A DNA stretch of 64,000 nt from Candidatus Freyarchaeota archaeon (GTDB taxonomy: Archaea; Asgardarchaeota; Jordiarchaeia; Jordiarchaeales; Jordiarchaeaceae). This document shows, in pieces, positions 24,000-32,728 of this stretch; position 1 is the stretch's first letter, and each line of letters starts with the position of its first letter. The position numbers were made by a program, and so were the translations under genes. The stretch lies in the NCBI GenBank assembly GCA_030587365.1, contig JAUQZE010000002.1, positions 1 through 64,000 of the forward strand, read 5' to 3'. The notes below the pieces were generated by a model. The model searched no databases. It saw only the letters and a program-made list of their open reading frames with translations, and had not been told where the DNA came from.

Positions 24000-25139
24000 T
24001 TATATTAGGCCTAGGGACTTTGCAAGCAATTCGTTAATGTCCAAAACCTTTAAGATTTTTCCTTTCTTGTTTACGGCTTCCGTAAGCATTTCTTTGCACT
24101 CTGGGCATGCTGAGGCTATTGCGTTTACCCCCCTTGATTCAGCCTCTTCCAGTCTCTTTGTGGCGGTCCAAAGGGCGAAGTCAGGGTAAGCTGCCTTTAC
24201 CATTGCTCCGGCTCCGCAGCACTAGGCATTTCCTGTGCGTCTGTTCATTTCCACCAGGTTGATTCCAGGTATGCTTCTCAATATTTCTCTTGGCTGGTCG
24301 TAAACCTTTCCACCCTGTCTTCCTAGGAGGCAGGGGTCGTGATAGGTTACTTTTTCCATAACAGGTGTCTTTGGCTTAAGTGCCCCGTCTTTTATCATTT
24401 CTGATAAGTATTCCGATGTGTGGAGAATTTTGAAGCCGAGCTCACTTCCAAGAATTTCGGGATAGTCGTACTTGAATATTCTGGTACAATGCGGGCAGCT
24501 TGATATGATTTTCTCGATGCCCAGGCTCTCTATGGCGTCTACGTTGCTGGTGACTATGTCTTTTGCCTGTTCCATCTGCCCTGTGTATATTATGGGGTAG
24601 CCGCAGCACCATGCTCTTGGTGAGGTAGCGAATTTTTCTCCTGCGGATTCTAGTATCTTGATTGTGGCTTCAGTTATGTGCTTGTTATAGCATGATAGAT
24701 CGCATCCCAAAAAGTACATTGCCTCAACTTCGGACATCTTTTTAACTGCTTCTTCTTGCCTCTCCCTATAATTCTTAAAGAATTTCTCATAGTTCTCGTA
24801 GCGCTGCTTGGGGTGTGGTCCTATTCCTCGCCTTACGAGTTCCTTTTCTACTTCTTCTATTACTTTAAGTAGGTGTCTCCCCATTTCTTTATAGCAGATC
24901 TCCGCGCAGGCTCCACACCTGAGGCAGGTGAAGTAGCGGTCAATAAGCCTTTCCGACCACTCTAGTTTCCCATCCATCAGACACCTAGCGTTCACCATTC
25001 TGCCCTCTGCGTAATACGATTCAAACAGGAATCTTTCTCCAGTCGGACATATAGGGTCGTCTAACGCCTCAAATGACCCAAGCCTACAACCCTCACACGC
25101 TGAGCACCAATACATGTCACGTTTATAGTCTTCCAGCAC
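24000..25139 (-). pseudogene. CCG-type Fe-S oxidoreductase interrupted by one UAG
   Basis: A 380-codon frame has a single in-frame TAG at 24222-24224. Before it are CSACEGCRLG, CLRCGACAEICYK, YFLGCDLSCYN and WCCGYPIIYTG. After it the frame continues with CCGAGAMVKAAYPD, SACPECKEML and KVLDINELLAKSLG. Paralogues read S-F-CCG and S-W-CCG here, so the codon was probably TGG changed to TAG. Either a fresh nonsense mutation splits the second CCG domain, or UAG is read through. The start is GTG behind GGGAGG/AAGGAA. Unlike the other two it has no FAD partner next to it. Confidence 0.75.
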
Positions 25140-25939
25140 TATTCCTTAAACCTCCCATTCTTACATCTCAGCATCTTGAGCGGAATTACGCCTGTGAATA
25201 TTTTTGTTTGGTTCAATCCTTTTTTGATTTTACTTTCTTCTTCCAAAATTTTTCTGCTTTCACTATTTAAAATCCCCGCCTTATCTTAGGTTAAATTTCC
25301 CATCCAAGCTTAATAATATGGTATATAATTTAATTATTCTATTTAACTTTTTTTAAATTTTGCCTTGAAGCAGCCCGTAGTGTAGCTAGAGGAAAATCAT
25401 GAGAACTAGAGACTTCAGGGTCATGTGCTATGTGTGCCCTTCGGGGAATATTTCTCCCCAGGAAAACTCCTAAACCAAGAAATAGAATAGTCCACCTTAT
25501 GCTCAAAAAACCTTTTTTGAACTAAACACATCTGAAGAATTACTCGCTGGCGCTGGAGCTTTATTAGAACGTGATACGGCCAAATCACATGTATGGTAGT
25601 ACTAGTGGCTATTACAGCCTTGGAAGCATTTATTTACGATACAATGTTTAGTATTTTTCGTGGAGAAGCTTAACACCCTTTTGGTTAAATGGCTTAAGAA
25701 GACTAGTTCTAATTTTAATTCTTAGTCAAGATTCTCACACCAGTAGTCTTCGGTAAATATGTGATAAAAAGCTCTGATTTAGGGAACAACTATTCATAAA
25801 CAAAGGGCGGATGCCCTATTTTTTTTTAAAAAAATTTAAGAAGTAAAAATATACAATAATTATTCAAGAATATTTAAATTCTTAAAGATATATGAAAGTG
25901 TTATTTAAATTGCTTTGCCAGTGAGAGGTTGTGGATCGA
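25140..25939. other. Long intergenic region with coding remnants
   Basis: About 800 bases, A/T-rich. On the plus strand 25375-25500 reads KQPVV*LEENHEN*RLQG, then a stretch with VPFGEYFSPGKLLNQEIE, broken only by TAG codons until a TGA. 25535-25670 reads EELLAGAGALLERDTAKSHV, then after a shift MVVLVAITALEAFIYDTMF. These look like pieces of dead genes; no family recognised. The right end holds TATTTAAATT and a GTGAGAGG ribosome site for the next gene. No tRNA could be folded. Confidence 0.35.
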
Positions 25940-26614
25940 ATGGATAAAATAGATGCTCAATATGAGGATGTTAACGTTAATGCTCTCCTAGATTTTTGTA
26001 TTATATATTTACAAATCGAAGAGAAGATGTATGGATCAGTTTACAGTCGCATGGCAAAAAAGTATACTATGCAATTTGTAGCAAAAAAACTTGGAGAAGA
26101 GCCACCTGAAGGTTCAGATGAGTGGGAATGGCCTCAGGTAAAGGAGTACCTGGAGAAAAGACTTGAAAGGTATCCCTACATTTTTAACGCTCTGTTATAT
26201 GCTGGGGGTAAGACAGAGGCTTCTCTTCAGGGTGCAACCGGAACTAGTCGTATTATGGCAGCCAAGGTAGCTAAACAACTGGACGTTAGTCAGCCTGGTA
26301 AAGTCTTAAATTTTGCACAAGCGTGGAAACAATCCATGGGTAACTGGGTATCTTTCAGGGTTCTGCCACCAGAGATGAGTTACAGTATAGAGGATGAAAA
26401 CACAATCAAGTTTGTAATTAAAAACTGTCCTTTCAAAGACTCTTGTAAGGCATATATTGAAGAAAACATCACCCATTTTGGTGGTGGTCATATCTGCGGT
26501 ATAGGACGTGGATTAAGTTCTGATATTGGACAGAAAATAATTACAGGTTGCGATTACATCTTAGACGAGTTCGCAAACCCAAATTGTACTGTACGGATTG
26601 TAAAAATCCTTTAG
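25940..26614 (+). CDS. V4R-like Cys-containing protein, tandem copy A
   Basis: This protein of about 224 residues has a helical N-terminal domain (LDFCIIYLQIEEKMYG, EEPPEGSDEWEWPQVKEYLE) and a C-terminal domain NCPFKDSCKAYIEEN, HICGIGRGLSS, GCDYILDEFANPNCTVRIV. CPF near the domain start and a final Cys in the last strand are as in V4R/hydrocarbon-binding domains, which sense or carry small molecules. ATG 25940 is chosen over GTG 25931 because it aligns with the start of the tandem copy and leaves normal spacing from GAGAGG. Similar proteins lie at 26.9, 34.7 and 36.3 kb. Function unknown. Confidence 0.55.
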   Translation: MDKIDAQYEDVNVNALLDFCIIYLQIEEKMYGSVYSRMAKKYTMQFVAKKLGEEPPEGSDEWEWPQVKEYLEKRLERYPYIFNALLYAGGKTEASLQGATGTSRIMAAKVAKQLDVSQPGKVLNFAQAWKQSMGNWVSFRVLPPEMSYSIEDENTIKFVIKNCPFKDSCKAYIEENITHFGGGHICGIGRGLSSDIGQKIITGCDYILDEFANPNCTVRIVKIL

Positions 26615-26810
26615 GCCATTTACACCTGCCCCACTCTATTTTTTATTTTTAAAAAATTGGAGACAAGTTATACATCTAACTTATTAGGATAAATAGGTAA
26701 ATAAAAGCTCTAAACTATAGAACGGGTTATTTTGGGCAACTATTTATAAAGTAAAAGGATTCGCTCCAATTGGAAAGATTTAAGAAGAAAAATATAATTT
26801 ATTTATATAG

Positions 26811-26824
26811 TAATATATAAAAGT
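26811..26824 (+). promoter_or_regulatory. Probable TATA element
   Basis: TAATATATAAAAG lies about 55 bases before the ATG of tandem copy B. It is the best TATA-like stretch in a generally A/T-rich leader, so confidence is limited. Confidence 0.3.
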
Positions 26825-26876
26825 TTGTAGCTATATAAGTATGTTATATTCTCTGCAAGTGAGAGGCGCGAACTAA

Positions 26877-27551
26877 ATGAGTAAAATTGAGGTTGAATAT
26901 AAGCAAGTTGACATCAAGTCTCTATTGGATTTTTGTATTGTTTTTATTCAAAACGAAGAGAAGATGTACGGTCCAGTTTACACTCGTCTTGTAAAAAAGT
27001 ATGCTGTGGAGTTTGTGGCAAAAAGGCTTGGAGAAGAACCGCCTGAAGGTTCGGATGAGTGGGACTGGCCTCAGGTAAAGGAGTACCTGGAGAAAAACCT
27101 TGTGAGGTATCCCTACATTTTTAATGCTATAGTATATGCCGGGGCCAAGACAGAGATTACTCTTCAAGGTAAAACGGGAACTAGCCGCATTGCGGCAGCT
27201 AAGGTAGCTAAACAACTGAATGTTGGTCAGCATAGTGAAGCCTTAAATCTTGCGCAAGCTTGGAAACAAACTGTGGATGCTTTTGTAACTTTTAAGGTTA
27301 TGCCACCGGATACGAGCTACAGTATAGAGGATGAAAACACAATCAAAATTATAGTTGATAACTGCCCTTTCAAAGACTCGTGTGATGCATTTATCGCAGA
27401 AAACATTACCCGTTTTGGTGGTGGTTATATCTGTGGTATAGGACAATCGTTAAGTTATAACATCAGAGATCAAATAATCGCAGATTGCGATTTCGCTGTA
27501 CAGGAGTTCAGTAATCCCAAATGCACTGTACGAATTGTAAAAATCCCTTAG
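26877..27551 (+). CDS. V4R-like Cys-containing protein, tandem copy B
   Basis: This 224-residue protein is a close paralogue of the gene 260 bases upstream. The blocks EEPPEGSDEWDWPQVKEYLE, RYPYIFNA and TGTSRIAAAKVAKQL are almost unchanged, and NCPFKDSCDAFIAEN, YICGIGQSLS and KCTVRIV follow. GAGAGG precedes the ATG. Flanking DNA is also shared (ACACCTGCC, TTGGAGACAAGTTATACA), so a unit of roughly 950 bases was duplicated. Conserved Cys and hydrophobic positions suggest both copies are functional. Downstream lies a decayed copy of the FAD-dehydrogenase 5' end. Confidence 0.55.
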   Translation: MSKIEVEYKQVDIKSLLDFCIVFIQNEEKMYGPVYTRLVKKYAVEFVAKRLGEEPPEGSDEWDWPQVKEYLEKNLVRYPYIFNAIVYAGAKTEITLQGKTGTSRIAAAKVAKQLNVGQHSEALNLAQAWKQTVDAFVTFKVMPPDTSYSIEDENTIKIIVDNCPFKDSCDAFIAENITRFGGGYICGIGQSLSYNIRDQIIADCDFAVQEFSNPKCTVRIVKIP

Positions 27552-27610
27552 GCAATCTACACCTGCCTCACTTTTTAATAAATTTGGAGACAAGTTATAC
27601 ACCTAACTTA

Positions 27611-27690
27611 TTTGGGGATTTAACTGATTTTAGAAAAGAAGAAGGATACCGAATCTTTAGAAGGGAAGACCAAAAAAGGTAGAGATTGAG
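27611..27690 (+). pseudogene. Decayed 5' end of an FAD-dehydrogenase gene
   Basis: AACTGATTTTAGAAAAGAAG at 27622 onward, followed by AGGATACCGAATCTTTAGAAG, aligns with the first 15-20 codons of the FAD dehydrogenase at 19072 (AACTGAGTTTAGAAAAGAAG and so on). Homology fades by about 27690. The fragment supports the idea that a V4R-like gene once sat upstream of a second FAD-dehydrogenase gene. It also shows that the conserved region extends to the CTG, well upstream of the first ATG. Confidence 0.6.
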
Positions 27691-27768
27691 AACTGAAAAA
27701 ATAATATAGGTAATAGCTTGAGTTGTTTTGTTCAGTTTCTCTGATTTCTTTCTTTACGTTTTTTGAAC

Positions 27769-28236
27769 CTATTTCTGGAACTTTATTTCGAATACACAGT
27801 GATCAGAGTTAGCTTTACCATAGAATTGGTCAATCTCAGCTACGTCAAAGGCTGATAGGGTCAACGACGCCATGAACGCTCCTAAACACAGGGGGCAACC
27901 CTCGTTACCTTGGGCTAATGATTGTTCAGCGAGAGGTCTATTTATGCAGTTCTTCATCTTGCATCTTGCCATGTTTGGCTCTGGAAACTCTGTCTCGATT
28001 TCTAAGCCAAAAGTCCTGTTTAAGAAGGGTATCACATTATCGGCTACATCCTGTACAGATTTGGGTATGTTTCCACCCAGCATCAGGTTAAGCATTTCTC
28101 TTATTTTGGGTTTCATATCGTGTGCCGCAGTTCTCGCTACCAGAGGCATGTTTAAACCCAATTTTACCAGAGCATTCAGTATGCCTGAATACCCATAAGT
28201 CATAAACTCAAACATTAGTGTATCTTTCGCAAGCAT
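27769..28236 (-). CDS. Short V4R/hydrocarbon-binding-like protein
   Basis: This 155-residue protein is related in layout to the one at 22720-23190. The N-terminal helical half has LGLNMPLVARTAAHDMK. The C-terminal half has MARCKMKNCINRPLAEQ, NEGCPLCLGAFMASL and SDHCVFEIKF. The order Cys-rich entry, GCPLC, final Cys in the last strand is the same. A GGGTGAAAG site precedes the ATG. It is divergent from the isopropylmalate-type operon, so it might be its regulator, but I see no DNA-binding domain. Function unknown. Confidence 0.5.
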   Translation of the reverse strand: MLAKDTLMFEFMTYGYSGILNALVKLGLNMPLVARTAAHDMKPKIREMLNLMLGGNIPKSVQDVADNVIPFLNRTFGLEIETEFPEPNMARCKMKNCINRPLAEQSLAQGNEGCPLCLGAFMASLTLSAFDVAEIDQFYGKANSDHCVFEIKFQK

Positions 28237-28440
28237 TAACTTTCACCCTTTTTCGTAATGTTTTTTGAATGGATTTTATATAAAGTACTTTTTCTATTTG
28301 TAATATTTTATAACATACTTTTAATCGTTGTTGGGTTTTTATAGAATAGAAGATGCAATTAAAAGATATAAATATAACGCTCTTATATATAAAGTTATTA
28401 ATCTGCACACCGAATTATTAGAATCTTGAAGGTGTGTGAT

Positions 28441-29511
28441 TTGACTAAGAAGATTGTTGCGCTAGGTGGAGACGGAATCGGACCGGAAGTGGTTGATGCC
28501 GCGATTCAAGTTTTGGAAAGTATGAATTTAGATTTAGAGATACTTAAACCGTTGTGCGGAGAAGCTGCGATAAAAAAGTTTGGAACTCCTTTTCCCAAGG
28601 AAGCTATGGATTTAACGAATCAGTCCGACGCCATACTCTTCGGGGCGACCGAACAAGCCAGTGTCATCATTCTAGCTTATCTAAGGTGGGTTCTTGACAC
28701 CTACGCCAACCTGAGACCGATTAAATACTATGAGGGTGTTTCAACCCCAATAAAGGATCCTGAAGGAATAGACTTTCTCATAGTTAGGGAGAACTCGGAA
28801 GGCATGTACCCGGGAAGGGAGGGAGACATCTCTCTGCTAGCAGAGAAGCTACCCGACTATAAAGATCTCATGGGAAAATCGTTTGCCGATTTCGGAAAAG
28901 GAAAATTCGCGATAAGAATTATCACAGAGAAAGGGTGTAAAAGGATAGCGAAGGCTGCCTGTGAAAAGGCGCGAGAGCGGAAAAAGAGAGGGTTCTCAGG
29001 GAAGGTGACCTGTGTCACCAAATCAAATGTTTTGAGAGAGAGTTGTGGACTGTTTCAGAAAACCTGCGAGGAGGTAATTAAGGGTTACCCTGAACTCAGA
29101 TACGAACACTTCTATGTTGACGACATGGCGAGAAGAATCGTCAGATTCCCCAAGGATATAGATGTTATAGTAACTTCCAACATGTTTGGGGATATACTGT
29201 CCGACCTTGCTGGTGAACTCATGGGTGGGTTGGGTATGGCTCCCAGTGCATGTATAGGCGATAGATACGCTTACTTTGAGCCAGTCCACGGATCCGCACC
29301 AGACATAGCGGGAAAAGGCGTCGCTAACCCCACCGCAACTATTCTATCCTCTGTTATGATGCTTGAGTATTTGGGAATGAGGGAGAAAGCTGAAGAATTG
29401 GAAAACGCGGTAAAAGCGGTCTACGAGGAAGGGAAAGTGTTAACACCAGATATGGGTGGTAAGTCAAAGACCCGCAATGTAACGAAGGCTATAATTCAGA
29501 AATTGAAATAA
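28441..29511 (+). CDS. Isopropylmalate/isocitrate dehydrogenase family enzyme
   Basis: This 356-residue beta-decarboxylating dehydrogenase begins KKIVALGGDGIGPEVVDAA. It contains LRWVLDTYANLRPIKYYEGV (the substrate-specificity helix), FLIVRENSEGMYPG, KSNVLRESCGLF, VTSNMFGDILSDLAGELMGG and EPVHGSAPDIAGKGVANPTA. These are the metal, substrate and NAD(P) motifs of the LeuB/Icd/homoisocitrate group. The specificity helix is closest to LeuB-like enzymes, but substrates cannot be fixed. TTG 28441 has GAAGGTG six bases upstream; an earlier TTG overlaps that site. It forms an operon with the two dehydratase subunits. Confidence 0.8.
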   Translation: MTKKIVALGGDGIGPEVVDAAIQVLESMNLDLEILKPLCGEAAIKKFGTPFPKEAMDLTNQSDAILFGATEQASVIILAYLRWVLDTYANLRPIKYYEGVSTPIKDPEGIDFLIVRENSEGMYPGREGDISLLAEKLPDYKDLMGKSFADFGKGKFAIRIITEKGCKRIAKAACEKARERKKRGFSGKVTCVTKSNVLRESCGLFQKTCEEVIKGYPELRYEHFYVDDMARRIVRFPKDIDVIVTSNMFGDILSDLAGELMGGLGMAPSACIGDRYAYFEPVHGSAPDIAGKGVANPTATILSSVMMLEYLGMREKAEELENAVKAVYEEGKVLTPDMGGKSKTRNVTKAIIQKLK

Positions 29512-29528
29512 ATCGAATAAAATTTGGG

Positions 29529-30794
29529 ATGGAATATTTTATGGGTATGACATTAGCGGAAAAGATACTGACGAGGGCGTCGAGTAGAGAGTATGTGAAG
29601 CCGGGGGAGTATGTTACCGCTAATATCGATTTGGCTATGGCGCATGAGGGCTTCGGTGCAGCTTATTTGGGATTACTGGGTGCCGGAATCAGCAAGGTAT
29701 GGAATCCAGACAAAACTGTAATTCTCTTGGACCATGCGGCACCTGCTCCTAATGTGAGATACGCCGGAGTGCATAAAATGATCCGTGAGGCAGTAAAGAA
29801 GCTAGGAATAAAGAATTTTTACGATGAAAAGGCGGGGGTCTGTCACCAAGTTCTGGTTGAAAAAGGTCATGTGCTTCCCGGTATGCTGATTGTGGGTACG
29901 GATTCTCACACCACTACCTATGGGGCGTTAACCGCAGCTGGCACCGGAATAGGTTTTACAGAGATGGCCTACGTATTGGCAACCGGGAAACTCTGGTTCC
30001 GTGTTCCAGAAACCATCAAATTCGAAATCAGCGGAAAATTGCCCTACAATGTTATGTCCAAGGATGTAATCCTTAAACTCTTGGGTGAATACTCCGCGGA
30101 AGCGGCGCAGTACAAGTCCATTGAATTTACTGGAAGCCTATCCAAAGAGCTGAGCGTCTCTAGCCGAATGACTATGAGCAATATGGCTCTGGAGATGGGT
30201 GCAAAATTCGGTTTCTTCGAAACGGACAAGAAAATAGTTGACTACCTCAAAAACAAGACGAGGGAGCCAATTCAAAACTTGAAGGCAGACAAGGACGCCG
30301 AATACGAGAAAATCTATGAGAAGGATGTAACCCAACTCGAGCCACAGGTAGCGGAACCGTACACAGTGGACAACGTAAAACCTGTTACGGAGGTTGAGGG
30401 TATACCAGTCAACCAAGCGCTTCTAGGATCCTGTACAAACGGTAGGGTGGAAGACCTCCGGGTCGCCGCAAAAATTCTTGATGGCAAAAAGGTCCATCCA
30501 GATACCCGATTGATCGTAATACCTGCATCCACGGAAGTTTACTGGGAAGCCCTAAAAGAGGGGATTATTGAAACAATTATCGAGGCTGAGGGCATAATAT
30601 GCAACCCCAGTTGTGGAGCCTGCTTTGGATCTCACATGGGATTACTTGCTGCGGGTGAAGTTTGCATCGCCTCCATCAACAGAAACTTCAGGGGGAGGAT
30701 GGGTGACAGCGAATCCAAGGTTTATCTGGCATCGCCAGCAACCGTTGCCGCTTCGGCCGTTGAGGGCAAGATAGCGGATCCGAGAAAATATTAA
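29529..30794 (+). CDS. leuC: 3-isopropylmalate/homoaconitate dehydratase, large subunit
   Basis: This 421-residue aconitase-family large subunit of the short archaeal type has MTLAEKILTRAS, ILLDHAAPAP, VGTDSHTTTYGALTA and the [4Fe-4S] ligands LLGSCTNG and CNPSCGACFG, with SINRNFRGRMG near the end. It would isomerise isopropylmalate, citramalate-derived or homocitrate-type substrates with the small subunit 17 bases downstream. The start may be ATG 29529, 29541 or 29547; spacing from the weak GGGATGG site favours a later one. No isopropylmalate/citramalate synthase is in the window. Confidence 0.8.
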   Translation: MEYFMGMTLAEKILTRASSREYVKPGEYVTANIDLAMAHEGFGAAYLGLLGAGISKVWNPDKTVILLDHAAPAPNVRYAGVHKMIREAVKKLGIKNFYDEKAGVCHQVLVEKGHVLPGMLIVGTDSHTTTYGALTAAGTGIGFTEMAYVLATGKLWFRVPETIKFEISGKLPYNVMSKDVILKLLGEYSAEAAQYKSIEFTGSLSKELSVSSRMTMSNMALEMGAKFGFFETDKKIVDYLKNKTREPIQNLKADKDAEYEKIYEKDVTQLEPQVAEPYTVDNVKPVTEVEGIPVNQALLGSCTNGRVEDLRVAAKILDGKKVHPDTRLIVIPASTEVYWEALKEGIIETIIEAEGIICNPSCGACFGSHMGLLAAGEVCIASINRNFRGRMGDSESKVYLASPATVAASAVEGKIADPRKY

Positions 30795-30811
30795 GGAGTT
30801 GGGAAAGAAAA

Positions 30812-31315
30812 ATGTATGCGATTAAAGGAAAGGTTTGGAAGTTTGGAGACAATGTGGACACTGACGTAATATCTCCCTCCAAATATATAGAGGCTCCAAT
30901 GGAAGAACAAACAAAACATGTCATGGAGGCAGTAAATCCAAAATTTCCCAAAGAAGTGAAGCCAGGGGACATCATAGTCGCGGGAAGAAACTTTGGCTGT
31001 GGTTCAAGCAGGGAAACAGCCCCCGAACTGATAAAGAGGCTGGGAGTGGTGGCTGTTGTCGCAGAGTCTTTTGCCAGAATATTCTTCAGAAACTCAGTAG
31101 CCATCGGTCTACCCATACTCGAGTGCCCAAAAGTCTCTGAAGCATTTGGGGAAGGAGACACTCTAGAATTGGACCTAGAGAAAGCTAGGGTCAAAAACCT
31201 AAACAAAAACATCATACTAGAAGGAAAGCACCTATCACCAGATATGCTCAAAGTCTTGAAGAAAGGAGGAATCATGCCACTTCTCAAAGAAATTGCTCAA
31301 GAGCTACAAAAATAA
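30812..31315 (+). CDS. leuD: 3-isopropylmalate/homoaconitate dehydratase, small subunit
   Basis: This 167-residue swivel domain has KFGDNVDTDVISPSKYIEAP, IIVAGRNFGCGSSRETAPEL and AESFARIFFRNSVAIGLPIL. These are LeuD/HacB signatures. The specificity loop reads SKYIEAP, not a textbook YLRT or YLVY type, so leucine, isoleucine or lysine-type chemistry all remain possible. It starts 17 bases after the large subunit behind AAGGAG and ends the operon. The following gene is convergent. Confidence 0.78.
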   Translation: MYAIKGKVWKFGDNVDTDVISPSKYIEAPMEEQTKHVMEAVNPKFPKEVKPGDIIVAGRNFGCGSSRETAPELIKRLGVVAVVAESFARIFFRNSVAIGLPILECPKVSEAFGEGDTLELDLEKARVKNLNKNIILEGKHLSPDMLKVLKKGGIMPLLKEIAQELQK

Positions 31316-31387
31316 GCTGCGATTTAAAAGGAGTGCTATCAAAGTTTTCAAAGACCACTTGCGATAAACGACCTTTTATTATAGGAC

Positions 31388-32614
31388 CTAGTATAGCAAA
31401 CTAGTTATAATATCAACTATGTCTAGGACCTTCAGGTTGTTATTTCCTTGATGTGTTTTTAATGCGTCTATAAATCCGCTTTCACACGCGGGGCATGCTG
31501 TTACTAAGATGGATGCCCCCACCGATTTAGCTTCGTTTATTCTTTCTTCCGCTGTCTTTTTGGAGAATTCTGGGAATGCTGTTTTAACTCCTCCACCTAC
31601 ACCGCAGCACCAAGAGGCCTCTCTATTTCTCAGCATCTCAACAAGCTTTACTCCTTTAAGGGATTCCAAGATTTTTCGAGGCGGATCGTAGATGCCGCTT
31701 TGTCGCCCCAAATGGCAGGGGTCATGATAAGTCACTACGACATCTTCTTCCCCGTTTTCTTTTCCATTTGGCTGTAATTTTCCTTCGTTTAATAGGTTGT
31801 ATATGAGTTCTGATGATGTGATGCATTCAAAGTTGGGCTCGACACCAAGCAGTTTTGAATACTCATATTTGAATGCTCTGTAGCAAGCGGGACATGTGAA
31901 GAGCACCTGTTCCGCTCCAGCTGAGTTGACTTTTTCAAATGCTTCTTTCATGTAGTCAATGATTAGGTTTTCTTGCCCGGTCTTAATCAGCACATGCGAG
32001 CAGCAAGGTTCATCGGGGAGAATCCTGAATTTAGTTTTGGTTTTCATCAGGATTCTAACCATGTTAGCTGCGTGTGACGGTAGGTTTTCGGAGTAGGATG
32101 AAACGCAACCTACAAAGTATAATAGAGGTGCATTTTTCGTCAGGTGGCGAGGGTTATTGATGAGATTTAGGATACGCTCAGGCCTCTTCTCCTCTGGCAT
32201 ACCCTGTGGGTTACCGTGTTTTAACACATTCTCGAGTAAAATGCTATGAGCGGGAGGTGGACCTACTTTGTTATTGACGAGTTCTTTTCGTACTTCCATA
32301 AAGACGCTTAAAGGGCTTTTCCCGGTTAACTCTCTGCATTTATAATCGCATGCGCCACATAATGTGCAGGAGTAGAATTTCTTTAAGAGTTCATCCATAT
32401 TTAAATTGGTTTCGACATTACTATACATGCCTATTAATGCTCTTGCTAACTCGAGGCGTCCCGCTGGGCGGTGGGAGGCTAAGTGAAAGTACTCGGTGGA
32501 AGGACAGATTGGCAAGTGAGACTTGGAATCCTCTAAGCAGTAAGCGCACTTGACACATCTTTCAATAAAATTCACCAAATCGTGGTTATTCTTAATTTTT
32601 AGAAAATTATTCAT
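31388..32614 (-). CDS. CCG-type Fe-S oxidoreductase subunit, second FAD/Fe-S pair
   Basis: This 408-residue relative of the protein at 20905-22179 has two ferredoxin-type clusters (RCVKCAYC...CP; CTLCGACDYKC) and two CCG modules (YFVGCVSSYS, EPCCSHVLIKTG, TCPACYRAF; SWCCGVGGGVKT, TACPACESGF). It lies 115 bases downstream of an FAD dehydrogenase on the same strand, so it completes a second GlcDF/HdrD-like enzyme. In the first module the usual CCGYP is CCSHV, which may alter the cluster or substrate site. Confidence 0.78.
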   Translation of the reverse strand: MNNFLKIKNNHDLVNFIERCVKCAYCLEDSKSHLPICPSTEYFHLASHRPAGRLELARALIGMYSNVETNLNMDELLKKFYSCTLCGACDYKCRELTGKSPLSVFMEVRKELVNNKVGPPPAHSILLENVLKHGNPQGMPEEKRPERILNLINNPRHLTKNAPLLYFVGCVSSYSENLPSHAANMVRILMKTKTKFRILPDEPCCSHVLIKTGQENLIIDYMKEAFEKVNSAGAEQVLFTCPACYRAFKYEYSKLLGVEPNFECITSSELIYNLLNEGKLQPNGKENGEEDVVVTYHDPCHLGRQSGIYDPPRKILESLKGVKLVEMLRNREASWCCGVGGGVKTAFPEFSKKTAEERINEAKSVGASILVTACPACESGFIDALKTHQGNNNLKVLDIVDIITSLLY

Positions 32615-32728
32615 TCTCTCACAAACTACATCATCTTGTTTATCTTATCCTTCTCGGTGAAAGAAGGCTTTTACGGGTCTCTTCCAAACCATGGGTGTGG
32701 TGTGAACATTTGAGATCTATTTGCTTTT

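Noticed and set aside
25376..25460. tRNA-like 5' half (GTAGTGTAGC...AATCATGAG)
   Set aside because: No complementary acceptor 3' strand or proper T-arm follows; the same bases read as coding scraps.
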